Below, in pieces: positions 1 through 9,445 of a stretch of DNA of 44,609 nucleotides (the first letter of the stretch is position 1; each line of letters starts with the position of its first letter). This stretch comes from an uncultured Porphyromonas sp. (lineage in GTDB: Bacteria; Bacteroidota; Bacteroidia; Bacteroidales; Porphyromonadaceae): positions 1 to 44,609 of the forward strand of contig URDQ01000006.1 in the NCBI GenBank assembly GCA_900546675.1, in the 5' to 3' direction. Made by a program: the position numbers and the translations under genes. The notes below the pieces were generated by a model that saw nothing but the letters and a program-made list of their open reading frames with translations, did not search any database and was not told the DNA's origin.

Positions 1-86
1 AGATGCAAGATTCTCTGACTTCCTCCTTCTGTTGCGGAGAGACTTTTGACACAGCTCCGTTCTCGTCAGAGCGTTGTATGCGATAT

Positions 87-112
87 GGGCGGACACGCAG
101 GTCCGCCCCTAC
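87..112 (-). repeat. REP-like hairpin, GC-rich variant
   Basis: Read on the minus strand, a GTAG tetranucleotide is followed by GGGCGGAC, a 6-base loop and GTCCGCCC, a perfect 8-bp stem. GTAG plus hairpin is the layout of bacterial REP sequences. The stem sequence differs from the REPs at 168-249, so this is either a second family or a divergent member. Confidence 0.55.
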
Positions 113-167
113 ACAAACCACATCAACACGAAAAGTCCAGTCATCAAATGCTGTAATACTAGTATTC

Positions 168-192
168 GTAGGGACGCTCGGTCTGAGCGTCC
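168..192 (+). repeat. REP-like hairpin, left half of an inverted pair
   Basis: GTAG is followed by GGACGCTC, a 5-base loop (GGTCT) and GAGCGTCC, a perfect 8-bp stem. Its inverted partner lies at 225-249, and a close copy with one loop change occurs at 44462-44486. Confidence 0.7.
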
Positions 193-224
193 GTTGTGTC
201 AAAAGTCACAGCTGGTTCGGGGAC

Positions 225-249
225 GGACGCTCAGACCGAGCGTCCCTAC
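225..249 (-). repeat. REP-like hairpin, right half of an inverted pair
   Basis: This is the exact inverted copy of the hairpin at 168-192, ending in CTAC on the plus strand. The two halves are separated by 32 bases, so 168-249 has the form of a BIME-like element (two REPs head to head). Confidence 0.7.
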
Positions 250-303
250 AGCGGGTTACACGTCTCGTCTTCCTATATCTGGGCTCGGTTGAAGGGACAT
301 AAC

Positions 304-359
304 AAAAGGAAGGCTCGCCTCATGAGGTCGTGTGGACCTGTGAGGCGAGCCTTCCTTTT
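304..359 (-). terminator. Intrinsic terminator of the rpoBC operon
   Basis: Arms at 304-322 and 341-359 form a perfect 19-bp stem, and the loop holds a further 5-bp stem (325-329 with 335-339). The arms carry A and T runs at their outer ends, so the hairpin could work in both directions. It lies about 90 bases beyond the rpoC stop codon, as expected for the operon terminator. Confidence 0.85.
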
Positions 360-451
360 CGTTGCTTATATCTATTAGGAAACTACATAGGGTGCTCCTG
401 AGATAATCTTTTCGATAGAGCTGCTATACGAGCTGCTCTGTGAGGCGGTCG

Positions 452-3400
452 TTACTTAGCGGGTGCGGTCTCGGAGACTTTCTCCTCATCGAGCTTCTTG
501 GCGCGGTAGCTGGCGTCAGATCCTGTCTGACGGCTCTGCGCCTCGATCTCGTCATGCTCCTTTTGCGACATTACGAGGAGCTTGTCATACTCGGGTAGAC
601 CTGTACCAGCAGGGATGAGGTGACCACAGATGACATTCTCCTTGATGCCCTCGAGCTTGTCTGCCTTGCCCGAAATGGCAGCATCGTTGAGTACCTTAGA
701 GGTCTCCTGGAAGGAAGCTGCCGAGATGAATCCTCTCGTCTGTAGCGCTGCCTTTGTGATACCCTGTAGGATCTGGTTGGTCGTAGCAGGCATCGCATCA
801 CGTGCTATAGCGGGCTTGAGATCACGACGCTTGAGGGAGCTATTCTCATCTCGTAGCTTACGGCTCGAGATGATCTGTCCAGGCTTCATAGTGGTGGAGT
901 CACCAGCATCGGTGATTACCTTCATACCCCAGAGCTTGTCGTTCTCCTCAGTAGCATCGTTTTTGTCCACAATCTGCTGTGGCATCAGGAGGGTATCTCC
1001 TGGATCGATGACCTGTACCTTGCGCATCATCTGGCGGACGATCACCTCAAAGTGCTTATCATTGATCTTCACACCTTGTAGACGATAGACGTCCTGAACC
1101 TCGTTGACGATGTACTCCTGTACGGCCGTGGGGCCCTTGATGGCGAGGATGTCAGCGGGCGTGATAGCGCCCTCGGAGAGGGGCATACCGGCACGTACAT
1201 AGTCGCCAGGCTGTACGAGGATCTGCTTGGTAAGCGGTACGAAGTACTTACGTATCTCGCCTAGGCGGGAGGTGATAGAGATCTCCTGGTTGCCACGCTT
1301 GATGCCACCGAAGTCGATGGTACCATCGATCTCTGCTACAACGGCGGGACTCGATGGATTGCGTGCCTCAAAGAGCTCCTGAACACGAGGTAGACCACCC
1401 GTGATATCACCAGCACCTGAGATAGCGCGTGGTGTCTTGGTGATGATGTCGCCCTGAGTGATCATATCGCCATCATCCTTGACTAGGTGCGCACCGACGG
1501 GGAGGTTGTACGAGCGAAGCACATTGCCCTGCTCGTCTAGTATCTGAGCCGTCGGGATGAGGTTGTTCTTGACACCTTGCTTGCGGATGATGACCATCTC
1601 CTTGTGCGAAGCACTCTCGTCGGTCTCGTACTCGAAGGTGACCTTCTCGACAAGATTCTCGAAGACAAGATGACCTGAGAACTCGGAGACAAGTGCCGTA
1701 TTGTGTGGGTCGAAGTTGAGCAGCGTATCGTCCTTGCTGACGGTAGCTCCGTTTGCAAAGAAGATGGTGCTGGCATAGGGTACTAGCTCGTGCTGCAGTA
1801 TGACACCAGTCTTGGGGTCTAGGATGCGCAGCTCGGCAGTACGATTGACCACGATGTGTGCGGGGCGCATATTGCCATCTCGTCCAGCACGCTCTACATC
1901 TACGTAGCGTATGTCTGAGTACTCGATGGTACCAGAGAATCGTGCACGTACGGTGGCGTCGGTCTCTTGGTTGCTTGCAGTACCACCAGCGTGGAAGGTT
2001 CGTAGCGTCAGCTGTGTACCTGGCTCACCGATGGCTTGCGCAGCGATGACACCGACCACCTCACCGCGCTGTACGAGCTTGTTGGTGGCGAGGTTGCGAC
2101 CGTAGCACTTGGCGCAGACTCCGTTTTTCGTTTCGCAGGTGAGCACCGAGCGAACCTCGACGGTCTCGATGCCAGCAGCGGTGATGGCAGCTACGGCTGC
2201 TTCGTTGATCTCCTCACCAGCACGTACGATGTACTCGCCAGTCTCGGGGTGCTTGATGTCATGGACGGATGTACGACCGAGGATGCGCTCGCCGAGGGTG
2301 GCGACGACGGTACTATTCTTCATCACGTCAGCCATCTCGATGCCTCGCAGTGTGCCACAGTCCTCCTCAGAGATGACGACATCGTGCGATACATCGACGA
2401 GACGACGTGTCAGATAACCAGCATCTGCCGTCTTAAGTGCGGTATCGGCTAGACCCTTACGAGCACCGTGAGAGGAGATAAAGTACTCTAGCACGGAGAG
2501 TCCCTCCTTAAAGTTGGAGAGAATCGGGTTCTCAATGACCTGTCCGCCACCTGAACCACTCTTCTGAGGCTTAGCCATCAGACCACGGATACCAGCGAGC
2601 TGACGAATCTGCTCCTTCGAACCACGAGCTCCTGAGTCCATCATCATGAAGATGTTGTTGAAGCCCTCATCGTCCTGAGCTAGCTGCTTCATCAGTGAAG
2701 CAGTGATCTTGTTCGACACATTACTCCACGTATCGATGATCTGGTTGTAGCGCTCTGTATTGGTGATAAAGCCCTCGTTGTACTGTGCGAAGATCTCCTC
2801 GACACGCTCATTGCCCTCAGCGACGAGTCGCTCCTTGTCCTTAGGAATGACAACGTCTTGCAGACGGAATGAGAGACCACCCTTGAATGCCATATAGTAT
2901 CCGAGGTTCTTGATCTTGTCTAGGAACTGTGCAGTCTTGGCAAAACCACACACCTTGATCACATTAGAGATGATGGAGCGGAGCGCTCCCTTACCTAGGG
3001 TCTCGTTGATGTAGCCGACCTCGGTGGGAACGTTTTCATTGACCATAATACGTCCCATAGAGGTCTCGATGATCTTGCTGACGAGCTGATCGCCCTCGAC
3101 GACGTTATGGATCAGGACATTGATCGGTGCGTGAATGTCTAGCTTGCCCTCGTTGTATGCAATCCGAGCCTCCTCGACACCATAGAAGGTGAGTCCGCTA
3201 CCCTTGACCCCCTTGCGGATCTTGGTGATGTAGTAGAGTCCCAAGACCATATCCTGCGAGGGAACGGTGATAGGAGCACCATTGGCGGGGTTGAGGATAT
3301 TGTGCGAGGCGAGCATAAGTAGCTGAGCCTCTAGGATAGCTTCGTTGCCTAGTGGTAGGTGTACAGCCATCTGGTCACCGTCGAAGTCAGCGTTGAAAGC

Positions 3401-4801
3401 GGTACAAGCCAAGGGGTGTAGCTGGATAGCCTTGCCCTCGATCATCTTGGGCTGGAAGGCTTGTATACCTAGACGGTGTAGCGTCGGAGCACGGTTGAGC
3501 AGTACGGGGTGTCCCTTCATAACGTTCTCTAGAATCTCCCAGATGACGTTGTCACGACGATCTACGATACGCTTAGCGCTCTTGACTGTCTTGACGACAC
3601 CACGCTCGATGAGCTTGCGAATGATAAAGGGCTTGTAGAGCTCAGCTGCCATATCCTTGGGCAGACCGCACTCATGCATCTGTAGCTCAGGACCGACGAC
3701 GATGACGGAACGTGCCGAGTAGTCGACACGCTTACCGAGTAGGTTCTGACGGAAGCGACCAGGCTTACCCTTGAGGCTGTCTGATAGAGACTTGAGGGGA
3801 CGGTTGTTTTCGCCCTTGAAGGCACTAGACTTACGTGAGTTGTCGAGGAGTGAGTCGACAGCCTCCTGGAGCATGCGCTTCTCATTGCGGATGATCACCT
3901 CGGGGACGCTCTGCTCTAGAAGTCTCTTGAGACGATTGTTACGCAGTATGACACGACGATAGAGCTCGTTGAGATCGCTTGTTGCAAAGCGCCCACCATC
4001 GAGCGGTACGAGTGGACGTAGATCGGGCGGTATGACAGGCACCACCTTGAGGATCATCCACTCGGGGCGGTTGATATCCTTAGAAGCACGGAAGGACTCG
4101 ACGACGTTGAGTCGCTTGAGTGCGTCTAGACGACGCTGCTGTGAGGTCTCTGTCTGAGCTTTGTTACGGAGCTCGTAGGAGAGACTATCTAGATCTAGGT
4201 TGGAGAGCATCTCATAGAGTGCCTCGGCACCGATCTTTGCAACAAACTTGTCAGGGTCACTCTCTGGCAGGTCGTAGTTGTCGGGATGGCTCTGATCGAT
4301 CTCGTCTAGCTTGGCCTGATACTCCTCCTCGGTAAGGATCGTATTGACCTCTAGATCAGAGACACCGCTCTGCAGTACGATATACTTCTCGTAGTAGATG
4401 ATCGCCTCAAGATCTTTTGACTTGAGATTGAGCAGCGAGGCGAGCTTGTTAGGTAGACTACGGAAGTACCAAATATGCGCAACGGGTACAGCGAGCTTGA
4501 TATGTCCTGTACGCTCACGACGCACTTTCTTCTCCGTAACCTCTACACCACAACGGTCGCAGATGGTACCACGGAAGCGTATGCGCTTGAACTTACCACA
4601 GTTGCACTCGTAATCTTTGACTGGACCGAAGATTCTCTCGCAAAAGAGTCCGTCACGTACTGGCTTGTATGTTTTATAGTCAAGAGTATTCGGATTCGTA
4701 ACCTCTCCATGTGATGCCACTAGGATCTCCTCGGGTGATGCCAAGGAGAGCCTAATGGATGAAAAGGTGGTCTTGCTCTTAGGGGCTGTCTTGTATGCCA
4801 T
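452..4801 (-). CDS. rpoC: DNA-directed RNA polymerase subunit beta'
   Basis: This is the largest subunit of cytoplasmic RNA polymerase. With beta it forms the catalytic centre and it carries the metal-binding loop. At 1449 residues it has the long form usual in Bacteroidetes. The N-terminal zinc site is visible as Cys66, Cys68, Cys81 and Cys84, and the catalytic NADFDGD loop as residues 470-476, with its three aspartates intact. A second zinc site (CETKNGVCAKC region) lies in the C-terminal half. The start codon follows the rpoB stop by 43 bases, so the two genes are cotranscribed, and a strong hairpin terminator follows. Several open frames on the other strand within it are shadows. Confidence 0.98.
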   Translation of the reverse strand: MAYKTAPKSKTTFSSIRLSLASPEEILVASHGEVTNPNTLDYKTYKPVRDGLFCERIFGPVKDYECNCGKFKRIRFRGTICDRCGVEVTEKKVRRERTGHIKLAVPVAHIWYFRSLPNKLASLLNLKSKDLEAIIYYEKYIVLQSGVSDLEVNTILTEEEYQAKLDEIDQSHPDNYDLPESDPDKFVAKIGAEALYEMLSNLDLDSLSYELRNKAQTETSQQRRLDALKRLNVVESFRASKDINRPEWMILKVVPVIPPDLRPLVPLDGGRFATSDLNELYRRVILRNNRLKRLLEQSVPEVIIRNEKRMLQEAVDSLLDNSRKSSAFKGENNRPLKSLSDSLKGKPGRFRQNLLGKRVDYSARSVIVVGPELQMHECGLPKDMAAELYKPFIIRKLIERGVVKTVKSAKRIVDRRDNVIWEILENVMKGHPVLLNRAPTLHRLGIQAFQPKMIEGKAIQLHPLACTAFNADFDGDQMAVHLPLGNEAILEAQLLMLASHNILNPANGAPITVPSQDMVLGLYYITKIRKGVKGSGLTFYGVEEARIAYNEGKLDIHAPINVLIHNVVEGDQLVSKIIETSMGRIMVNENVPTEVGYINETLGKGALRSIISNVIKVCGFAKTAQFLDKIKNLGYYMAFKGGLSFRLQDVVIPKDKERLVAEGNERVEEIFAQYNEGFITNTERYNQIIDTWSNVSNKITASLMKQLAQDDEGFNNIFMMMDSGARGSKEQIRQLAGIRGLMAKPQKSGSGGGQVIENPILSNFKEGLSVLEYFISSHGARKGLADTALKTADAGYLTRRLVDVSHDVVISEEDCGTLRGIEMADVMKNSTVVATLGERILGRTSVHDIKHPETGEYIVRAGEEINEAAVAAITAAGIETVEVRSVLTCETKNGVCAKCYGRNLATNKLVQRGEVVGVIAAQAIGEPGTQLTLRTFHAGGTASNQETDATVRARFSGTIEYSDIRYVDVERAGRDGNMRPAHIVVNRTAELRILDPKTGVILQHELVPYASTIFFANGATVSKDDTLLNFDPHNTALVSEFSGHLVFENLVEKVTFEYETDESASHKEMVIIRKQGVKNNLIPTAQILDEQGNVLRSYNLPVGAHLVKDDGDMITQGDIITKTPRAISGAGDITGGLPRVQELFEARNPSSPAVVAEIDGTIDFGGIKRGNQEISITSRLGEIRKYFVPLTKQILVQPGDYVRAGMPLSEGAITPADILAIKGPTAVQEYIVNEVQDVYRLQGVKINDKHFEVIVRQMMRKVQVIDPGDTLLMPQQIVDKNDATEENDKLWGMKVITDAGDSTTMKPGQIISSRKLRDENSSLKRRDLKPAIARDAMPATTNQILQGITKAALQTRGFISAASFQETSKVLNDAAISGKADKLEGIKENVICGHLIPAGTGLPEYDKLLVMSQKEHDEIEAQSRQTGSDASYRAKKLDEEKVSETAPAK

Positions 4802-4844
4802 AACTTAAGTCTGACTATATAGTATGTAAGGATAGGGGAGGGGA

Positions 4845-7800
4845 TTACTCAATATGTACACTGAGGGCTAGACCCTTGAGCTCATTGAGTAGCACGTTGA
4901 GAGACTCGGGGAGACCTGGCGTGGGCATATTGTCGCCACGTACGATTGCCTCGTAAGCCTTAGAGCGACCTACGACGTCATCACTCTTGATGGTGAGGAT
5001 CTCCTGCAGGACGTGTGCCGCACCGAAGGCCTCCAGTGCCCACACCTCCATCTCTCCGAAGCGCTGACCTCCGAAGTTGGACTTACCACCGAGAGGTTGC
5101 TGCGTGATCAGTGAGTACGGACCGATCGAGCGGGCGTGCATCTTGTCATCGACCATGTGACCTAGCTTGAGGAAGTAGGTGACACCTACAGTCGCCTCCT
5201 GGTCAAAGGGCTCGCCTGTGCCACCATCGTAGAGCTTCATCTGACCTCCTCGTGGTAGACCCGCCTTGTCGGTCCATGCATTGAGGTCATCGAGTGTGGC
5301 TCCATCGAAGATGGGAGTCGCAAACTTGACACCTAGCTTCTGCCCAGCCCACGCTAGGACGGCCTCAAAGATCTGTCCTAGGTTCATACGTGAGGGCACA
5401 CCTAGCGGGTTAAGACAGATGTCTACTGGCGTACCATCTGGTAGGTAAGGCATATCCTCACGACGTACGATCTTGGAGACGATACCCTTGTTACCATGTC
5501 GTCCAGCCATCTTATCTCCGACCTGTATCTTACGCTTCTTGGCGATTAGGATCTTAGCAGTCTGGATGATGCCTGAAGGCAACTCATCACCGAGGGTCTC
5601 ATCGAGCTTGCGCCTATTGACCTCTGCGATCGTGATCTTGTCCTTCTTGATATAGTTAGCGATCGTCTGCTTGACAAGGTCGTTAGTATGTTCGTCATTG
5701 GTCCAGTCAGACATTCTCAGATCATTGTAGTCTAGATCAAGGAGCAGAGACTTGGTGATGCGTGTACCAGCCTTGACCTTGACGACTCCGATGTAGTCGA
5801 CGAAGTCCGTTGCTGTGGTCTTGTGCTTCTTGAGTATGATCTGGAGCTTGGAGACTAGCTCCTCCTTGAGAGCTGCTTGTAGCTTGGAGAGCTCCTCCTC
5901 GTAGCGCTGTGTGATCTTGCGCGTAGCTGCTATACCTCCCTTACGATTGGCTCGTGAGTAGAGCTTCGTGTCGATGACTACACCCTTGAGCGAAGGCGAA
6001 GCCTTGAGCGAAGCGTCCTTGACATCACCTGCCTTGTCGCCAAAGATGGCTAAGAGTAGCTTCTCCTCAGGGGTGGGGTCGGACTCGCCCTTTGGCGTAA
6101 TCTTACCTACTAGGATGTCGCCTGGTACAATGCGCGCACCGACACGGACGATACCATTGGCATCGAGGTCTTTGGTAGCCTCCTCACTGACGTTGGGGAT
6201 GTCTGCCGTGAACTCCTCCATACCACGCTTCGTCTCACGTACGTCGAGCGAGTACTCATCGACATGTACGGAGGTGAAGAGATCCTCTGCGACGACACGC
6301 TCGCTGAGTACGATCGCATCCTCGTAGTTGTACCCCTTCCACGGCATGTAAGCGGCCAAGATGTTGCGTCCGAGTGCTAGCTCGCCATCTTGTGTGGAGA
6401 AGCCCTCGGTAAGGATTTGCCCCTTGGTAACACGATCTCCCTTTCGGCAGACAGGACTTAGATCTATCGTGGTAGATTGATTGGTCTTGCGATACTTGGG
6501 TAGCTTGTAGGTCACCTCTGAAGGCTCAAAGCTGACTAGCTCCTCCTCCTCTGTGCGATCATAGTCGACCACGATCTTGGTGGCATCGACATAGACGACG
6601 ACACCATCGCCTGTAGCCTCTACCTGGGTACGAGAGTCTGAGACTAGTCTGCGCTCGATACCTGTACCTACGATAGGAGCTTCGGGAGTTAGTAGAGGTA
6701 CTGCTTGACGCATCATGTTAGATCCCATAAGGGCACGGTTAGCATCGTCGTGCTCGAGGAATGGGATGAGCGAAGCAGCAATCGAAGCAATCTGCGTCGG
6801 AGAGACGTCCATCAGGTCTACCTCCTCAGGCTCTACTACGGGGAAGTCTGCACCATAGCGCGCCTTAACACGAGAGCGGATGAAGTGTCCGTCGTCATCT
6901 AGGGGAGCGTTACCCTGAGCTACGGTCTTGTCCTCCTCTTCCTCAGCGGTAAAGTAGGCAAGCTCTGAGTCGTCAAAGTCTACGGTACCCTTCTTGACAT
7001 TACGATAAGGCGTCGTGATGAAGCCTAGTTCGTTGATCTTAGCATAGACGCAAAGCGAGGAGATGAGTCCGATGTTTGGACCCTCAGGTGTCTCGATAGG
7101 ACAGAGACGACCATAATGAGTGTAGTGTACGTCTCGCACCTCAAAGCCAGCACGATCTCGTGTCAGACCGCCTGGACCAAGTGCCGACAGACGACGCTTG
7201 TGCGTGATCTCAGAGAGTGGATTCTGCTGATCCATAAACTGTGAGAGCGCATTGGTCCCAAAGAAGCTATTGACAACCGATGCGATCGTCTTAGAGTTGA
7301 CTAGATCAACGGGTGTGAAGACCTCGCTGTCACGTACGTTCATACGCTCCTTGACGGTACGAGCCATACGGCTCAGTCCTATACTAAACTGATTGTATAG
7401 CTGCTCACCGACGGTTCTGACACGACGATTAGAAAGGTGGTCGATGTCATCGACAGGAGCCTTACCATTGACGAGCTTGATCAGATGACGTATGATCGCA
7501 ACGATATCCTCAGCCGTGAGGATCTTGACGTCGGGATCTATGTCTAGTCCTAGCTTGCTATTGATCTTGTAGCGCCCTACATCGCCTAGATCATAGCGCT
7601 TCTCTGAGAAGAAAATGTTGTTGAAGATCTCCTTGGCACTCTGATCATCGGGTGGTGTAGAGTTGCGTAGGAGGTTGTAGATGAAGTTGTAGGCAGCCTG
7701 CTCAGAATTGGCTGAGTCACGCTTGAGCGTGTTGAAGATGATCGAGTAGTCCATGACCTCCTGGTCTGTAGACTCCTGATCGGATGTGGCTAAGTCACGA

Positions 7801-8687
7801 CGTAGTAGGATGGTCTCGATACCATTCTCTAGGATGACCTGAGCATTGTCTTCGTCTAGGATAGCATTTTGCTCTACGAGCGTGTTGTATCGTGCGAAGG
7901 TCTCGGTCTCTCCTGTCTCCTCCTCGCTCTCCTCATCGTAATACTTGAGTATGACGGAGGCTGCTAGCTGTCGTCCATAGTTAGCTTGTAGCGACTCTAG
8001 CGTGACAGGGATCTCCTCAGCGATGCCAAAGAGGTCGAGGATATCTTTGTCTGTCTCATAGCCGATGGCACGTAGGAGGGTCGTGATGGGGAGCTTCTTC
8101 TTACGATCGATGTAAGCGTATAGCTCGTTGTTCGTATCGGTGGCGAACTCAATCCAAGAACCCTTGAATGGGATAATACGAGCCGAGTATAGTCTCGTCC
8201 CGTTGTTGTGTAGACTGGATCCAAAGAAGACGCCTGGTGAGCGGTGTAGCTGAGATACGACTACTCTCTCCGCACCATTGATAACAAAGGTCCCCGCAGG
8301 TGTCATATAGGGGATAGAACCTAGGAAAACGTCCTGTACGGTGGACTCAAAGTCTTCGTGCTCGGGGTCTTCGCAAGTGAGCTTGAGCTTGGCCCTTAGG
8401 GGGACACTATAGGTCAAGCCACGACGCAAGCACTCCTCTATCGAATACTTAGGAGGATCGACGAAGTAGTCTTCAAATAGGAGCTTGAAGTTGTTGCGAG
8501 TGTCTTCGATGGGGAAGTTCTCAGAGAAGACTTTAAATAATCCCTCTTTCTTTCTACTCTCGGCAGGAGTATTGAGCTGAAAGAAGTCCTGAAAAGATTT
8601 GAGCTGCACCTCCAAGAAGTCAGGGTACTCCATTGGATGAGCAATAGATGCAAAGCTCTTTCTAGTATTAGTTGGTTTGGATGCCAT
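4845..8687 (-). CDS. rpoB: DNA-directed RNA polymerase subunit beta
   Basis: Second-largest subunit of RNA polymerase, forming the catalytic cleft with beta' and binding rifamycins. I chose the MASKPTN start (1280 residues) because the 17 residues upstream do not resemble the family N-terminus, whereas the text from here matches Bacteroidetes RpoB (YPDFLEVQLKSFQDF). The rifamycin region has Asp486, His496 and Ser501, matching E. coli D516, H526 and S531, so the usual resistance changes are absent. The active-site motif GDKMAGRHGNKG lies at about 1057-1068. It is preceded by a structured leader with an attenuator-like hairpin after rplL and is followed by rpoC in the same operon. Confidence 0.97.
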   Translation of the reverse strand: MASKPTNTRKSFASIAHPMEYPDFLEVQLKSFQDFFQLNTPAESRKKEGLFKVFSENFPIEDTRNNFKLLFEDYFVDPPKYSIEECLRRGLTYSVPLRAKLKLTCEDPEHEDFESTVQDVFLGSIPYMTPAGTFVINGAERVVVSQLHRSPGVFFGSSLHNNGTRLYSARIIPFKGSWIEFATDTNNELYAYIDRKKKLPITTLLRAIGYETDKDILDLFGIAEEIPVTLESLQANYGRQLAASVILKYYDEESEEETGETETFARYNTLVEQNAILDEDNAQVILENGIETILLRRDLATSDQESTDQEVMDYSIIFNTLKRDSANSEQAAYNFIYNLLRNSTPPDDQSAKEIFNNIFFSEKRYDLGDVGRYKINSKLGLDIDPDVKILTAEDIVAIIRHLIKLVNGKAPVDDIDHLSNRRVRTVGEQLYNQFSIGLSRMARTVKERMNVRDSEVFTPVDLVNSKTIASVVNSFFGTNALSQFMDQQNPLSEITHKRRLSALGPGGLTRDRAGFEVRDVHYTHYGRLCPIETPEGPNIGLISSLCVYAKINELGFITTPYRNVKKGTVDFDDSELAYFTAEEEEDKTVAQGNAPLDDDGHFIRSRVKARYGADFPVVEPEEVDLMDVSPTQIASIAASLIPFLEHDDANRALMGSNMMRQAVPLLTPEAPIVGTGIERRLVSDSRTQVEATGDGVVVYVDATKIVVDYDRTEEEELVSFEPSEVTYKLPKYRKTNQSTTIDLSPVCRKGDRVTKGQILTEGFSTQDGELALGRNILAAYMPWKGYNYEDAIVLSERVVAEDLFTSVHVDEYSLDVRETKRGMEEFTADIPNVSEEATKDLDANGIVRVGARIVPGDILVGKITPKGESDPTPEEKLLLAIFGDKAGDVKDASLKASPSLKGVVIDTKLYSRANRKGGIAATRKITQRYEEELSKLQAALKEELVSKLQIILKKHKTTATDFVDYIGVVKVKAGTRITKSLLLDLDYNDLRMSDWTNDEHTNDLVKQTIANYIKKDKITIAEVNRRKLDETLGDELPSGIIQTAKILIAKKRKIQVGDKMAGRHGNKGIVSKIVRREDMPYLPDGTPVDICLNPLGVPSRMNLGQIFEAVLAWAGQKLGVKFATPIFDGATLDDLNAWTDKAGLPRGGQMKLYDGGTGEPFDQEATVGVTYFLKLGHMVDDKMHARSIGPYSLITQQPLGGKSNFGGQRFGEMEVWALEAFGAAHVLQEILTIKSDDVVGRSKAYEAIVRGDNMPTPGLPESLNVLLNELKGLALSVHIE

Positions 8688-9020
8688 CGTATGCTTCAGA
8701 GAGAAATGGTAATTGTAGGGGAGAGGAGCTGCTCTCACAGGGAGAGACGGGGGGAGCAGGTACTCACTAAGAGCTGTGAGCTACTACTCGAGAGTTAGAG
8801 CTATAGGTGTCTAGCTCTATAGACTTGTGTCTAAACCTATCTGACAACCCAAGACACCTCCTCAACGTATAGAAAGTGTCACATAGCTTTGTGACACCTT
8901 CGTCTGTGAGTGGTGCCTCTAGAGAGCAAAAGATGCGAAAAGGCTAAGAACTCCCCCCATACGTATCAAGGGGGGAATCCTTAACCAATATGACCTGTGT
9001 CAGACAGGTGTCAAGCGGGT
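8688..9020 (-). promoter_or_regulatory. Structured rplL-rpoB leader, no gene
   Basis: About 330 bases without a gene separate rplL from rpoB. Besides the attenuator-like hairpin at 8947-8984, there are two smaller perfect 7-bp stem-loops at 8876-8897 (GTGTCAC/GTGACAC) and 8797-8818 (AGAGCTA/TAGCTCT). No full TTTG-N19-TAnnTTTG promoter was found on the minus strand. The layout suggests control of rpoBC by partial termination and RNA structure rather than by a separate strong promoter; that is inference. Confidence 0.5.
8947..8984 (-). terminator. Attenuator-like hairpin between rplL and rpoB
   Basis: On the minus strand, a stem with a run of six C pairing with six G (8970-8975 with 8953-8958) extends to about 14 bp with two mismatches. 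It is followed by a short T run (CCTTTTCGC). It lies just after rplL, the place where E. coli has its known rplL-rpoB attenuator, so partial termination is likely. Confidence 0.6.
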
Positions 9021-9395
9021 TTACTTTAGTTCAACCTCAGCACCAGCCTCCTCAAGTGCAGCCTTGAGAGCCTCAGCTGTAGCCTTGTCGACACCCTCCT
9101 TGATGTTGGTAGGTGCACCATCGACTAGCTCCTTAGCCTCCTTGAGGCCAAGACCAGCGTGCTCCTTAACAGCCTTAACGACTGCAAGCTTAGCAGCACC
9201 AAAGCTCTTGAGTACAACGTCGAAAGAGGTCTTCTCCTCAGCCTCTGCTGCAGCACCAGCTGCAGGACCAGCGACAGCGACAGCTGCAGCTGCTGGCTCG
9301 ATACCATACTCCTCCTTGAGGAGCTCCTTGAGCTCGCTTACTTCTTTTACTGTGAGATTAACAAGAGTCTCTGCAATAGCCTTTATATCTGCCAT
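9021..9395 (-). CDS. rplL: 50S ribosomal protein L7/L12
   Basis: Forms the multimeric ribosomal stalk with L10 and recruits the GTPase translation factors. The 124-residue protein has the N-terminal dimerisation helices, an alanine-rich hinge at about residues 35-52, and the conserved C-terminal domain (KTSFDVVL, then GLGLKEAKELV). It follows rplJ by about 50 bases and ends in front of an attenuator-like hairpin, which would let it be made in excess of rpoB, in line with its higher stoichiometry. Confidence 0.98.
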   Translation of the reverse strand: MADIKAIAETLVNLTVKEVSELKELLKEEYGIEPAAAAVAVAGPAAGAAAEAEEKTSFDVVLKSFGAAKLAVVKAVKEHAGLGLKEAKELVDGAPTNIKEGVDKATAEALKAALEEAGAEVELK

Positions 9396-9445
9396 GTCTG
9401 TATTGATGTTATATTTGTTTCTGATTGAAGTGATTTCTTAGATGT

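Larger units (their letters stand above)
1..451. other. Gene-free left end with REP-like hairpins and a terminator
   Basis: No convincing gene is seen in this stretch; the open frames here are short and lack recognisable domains. It holds three GTAG-headed hairpins (87-112, 168-192 and 225-249) and, next to rpoC, a long terminator hairpin (304-359), each listed separately. Confidence 0.7.

Noticed and set aside
3..378. Overlapping short open frames at the left end
   Set aside because: They run through REP hairpins and a terminator, and show no domain or signal.
630..4714. Plus-strand open frames inside rpoC
   Set aside because: Shadows of the rpoC codon pattern; no recognisable protein and no promoter.
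8688..8738. N-terminal extension of RpoB (start at 8738)
   Set aside because: The 17 extra residues do not match the family, and the MASKPTN start aligns with known Bacteroidetes RpoB.
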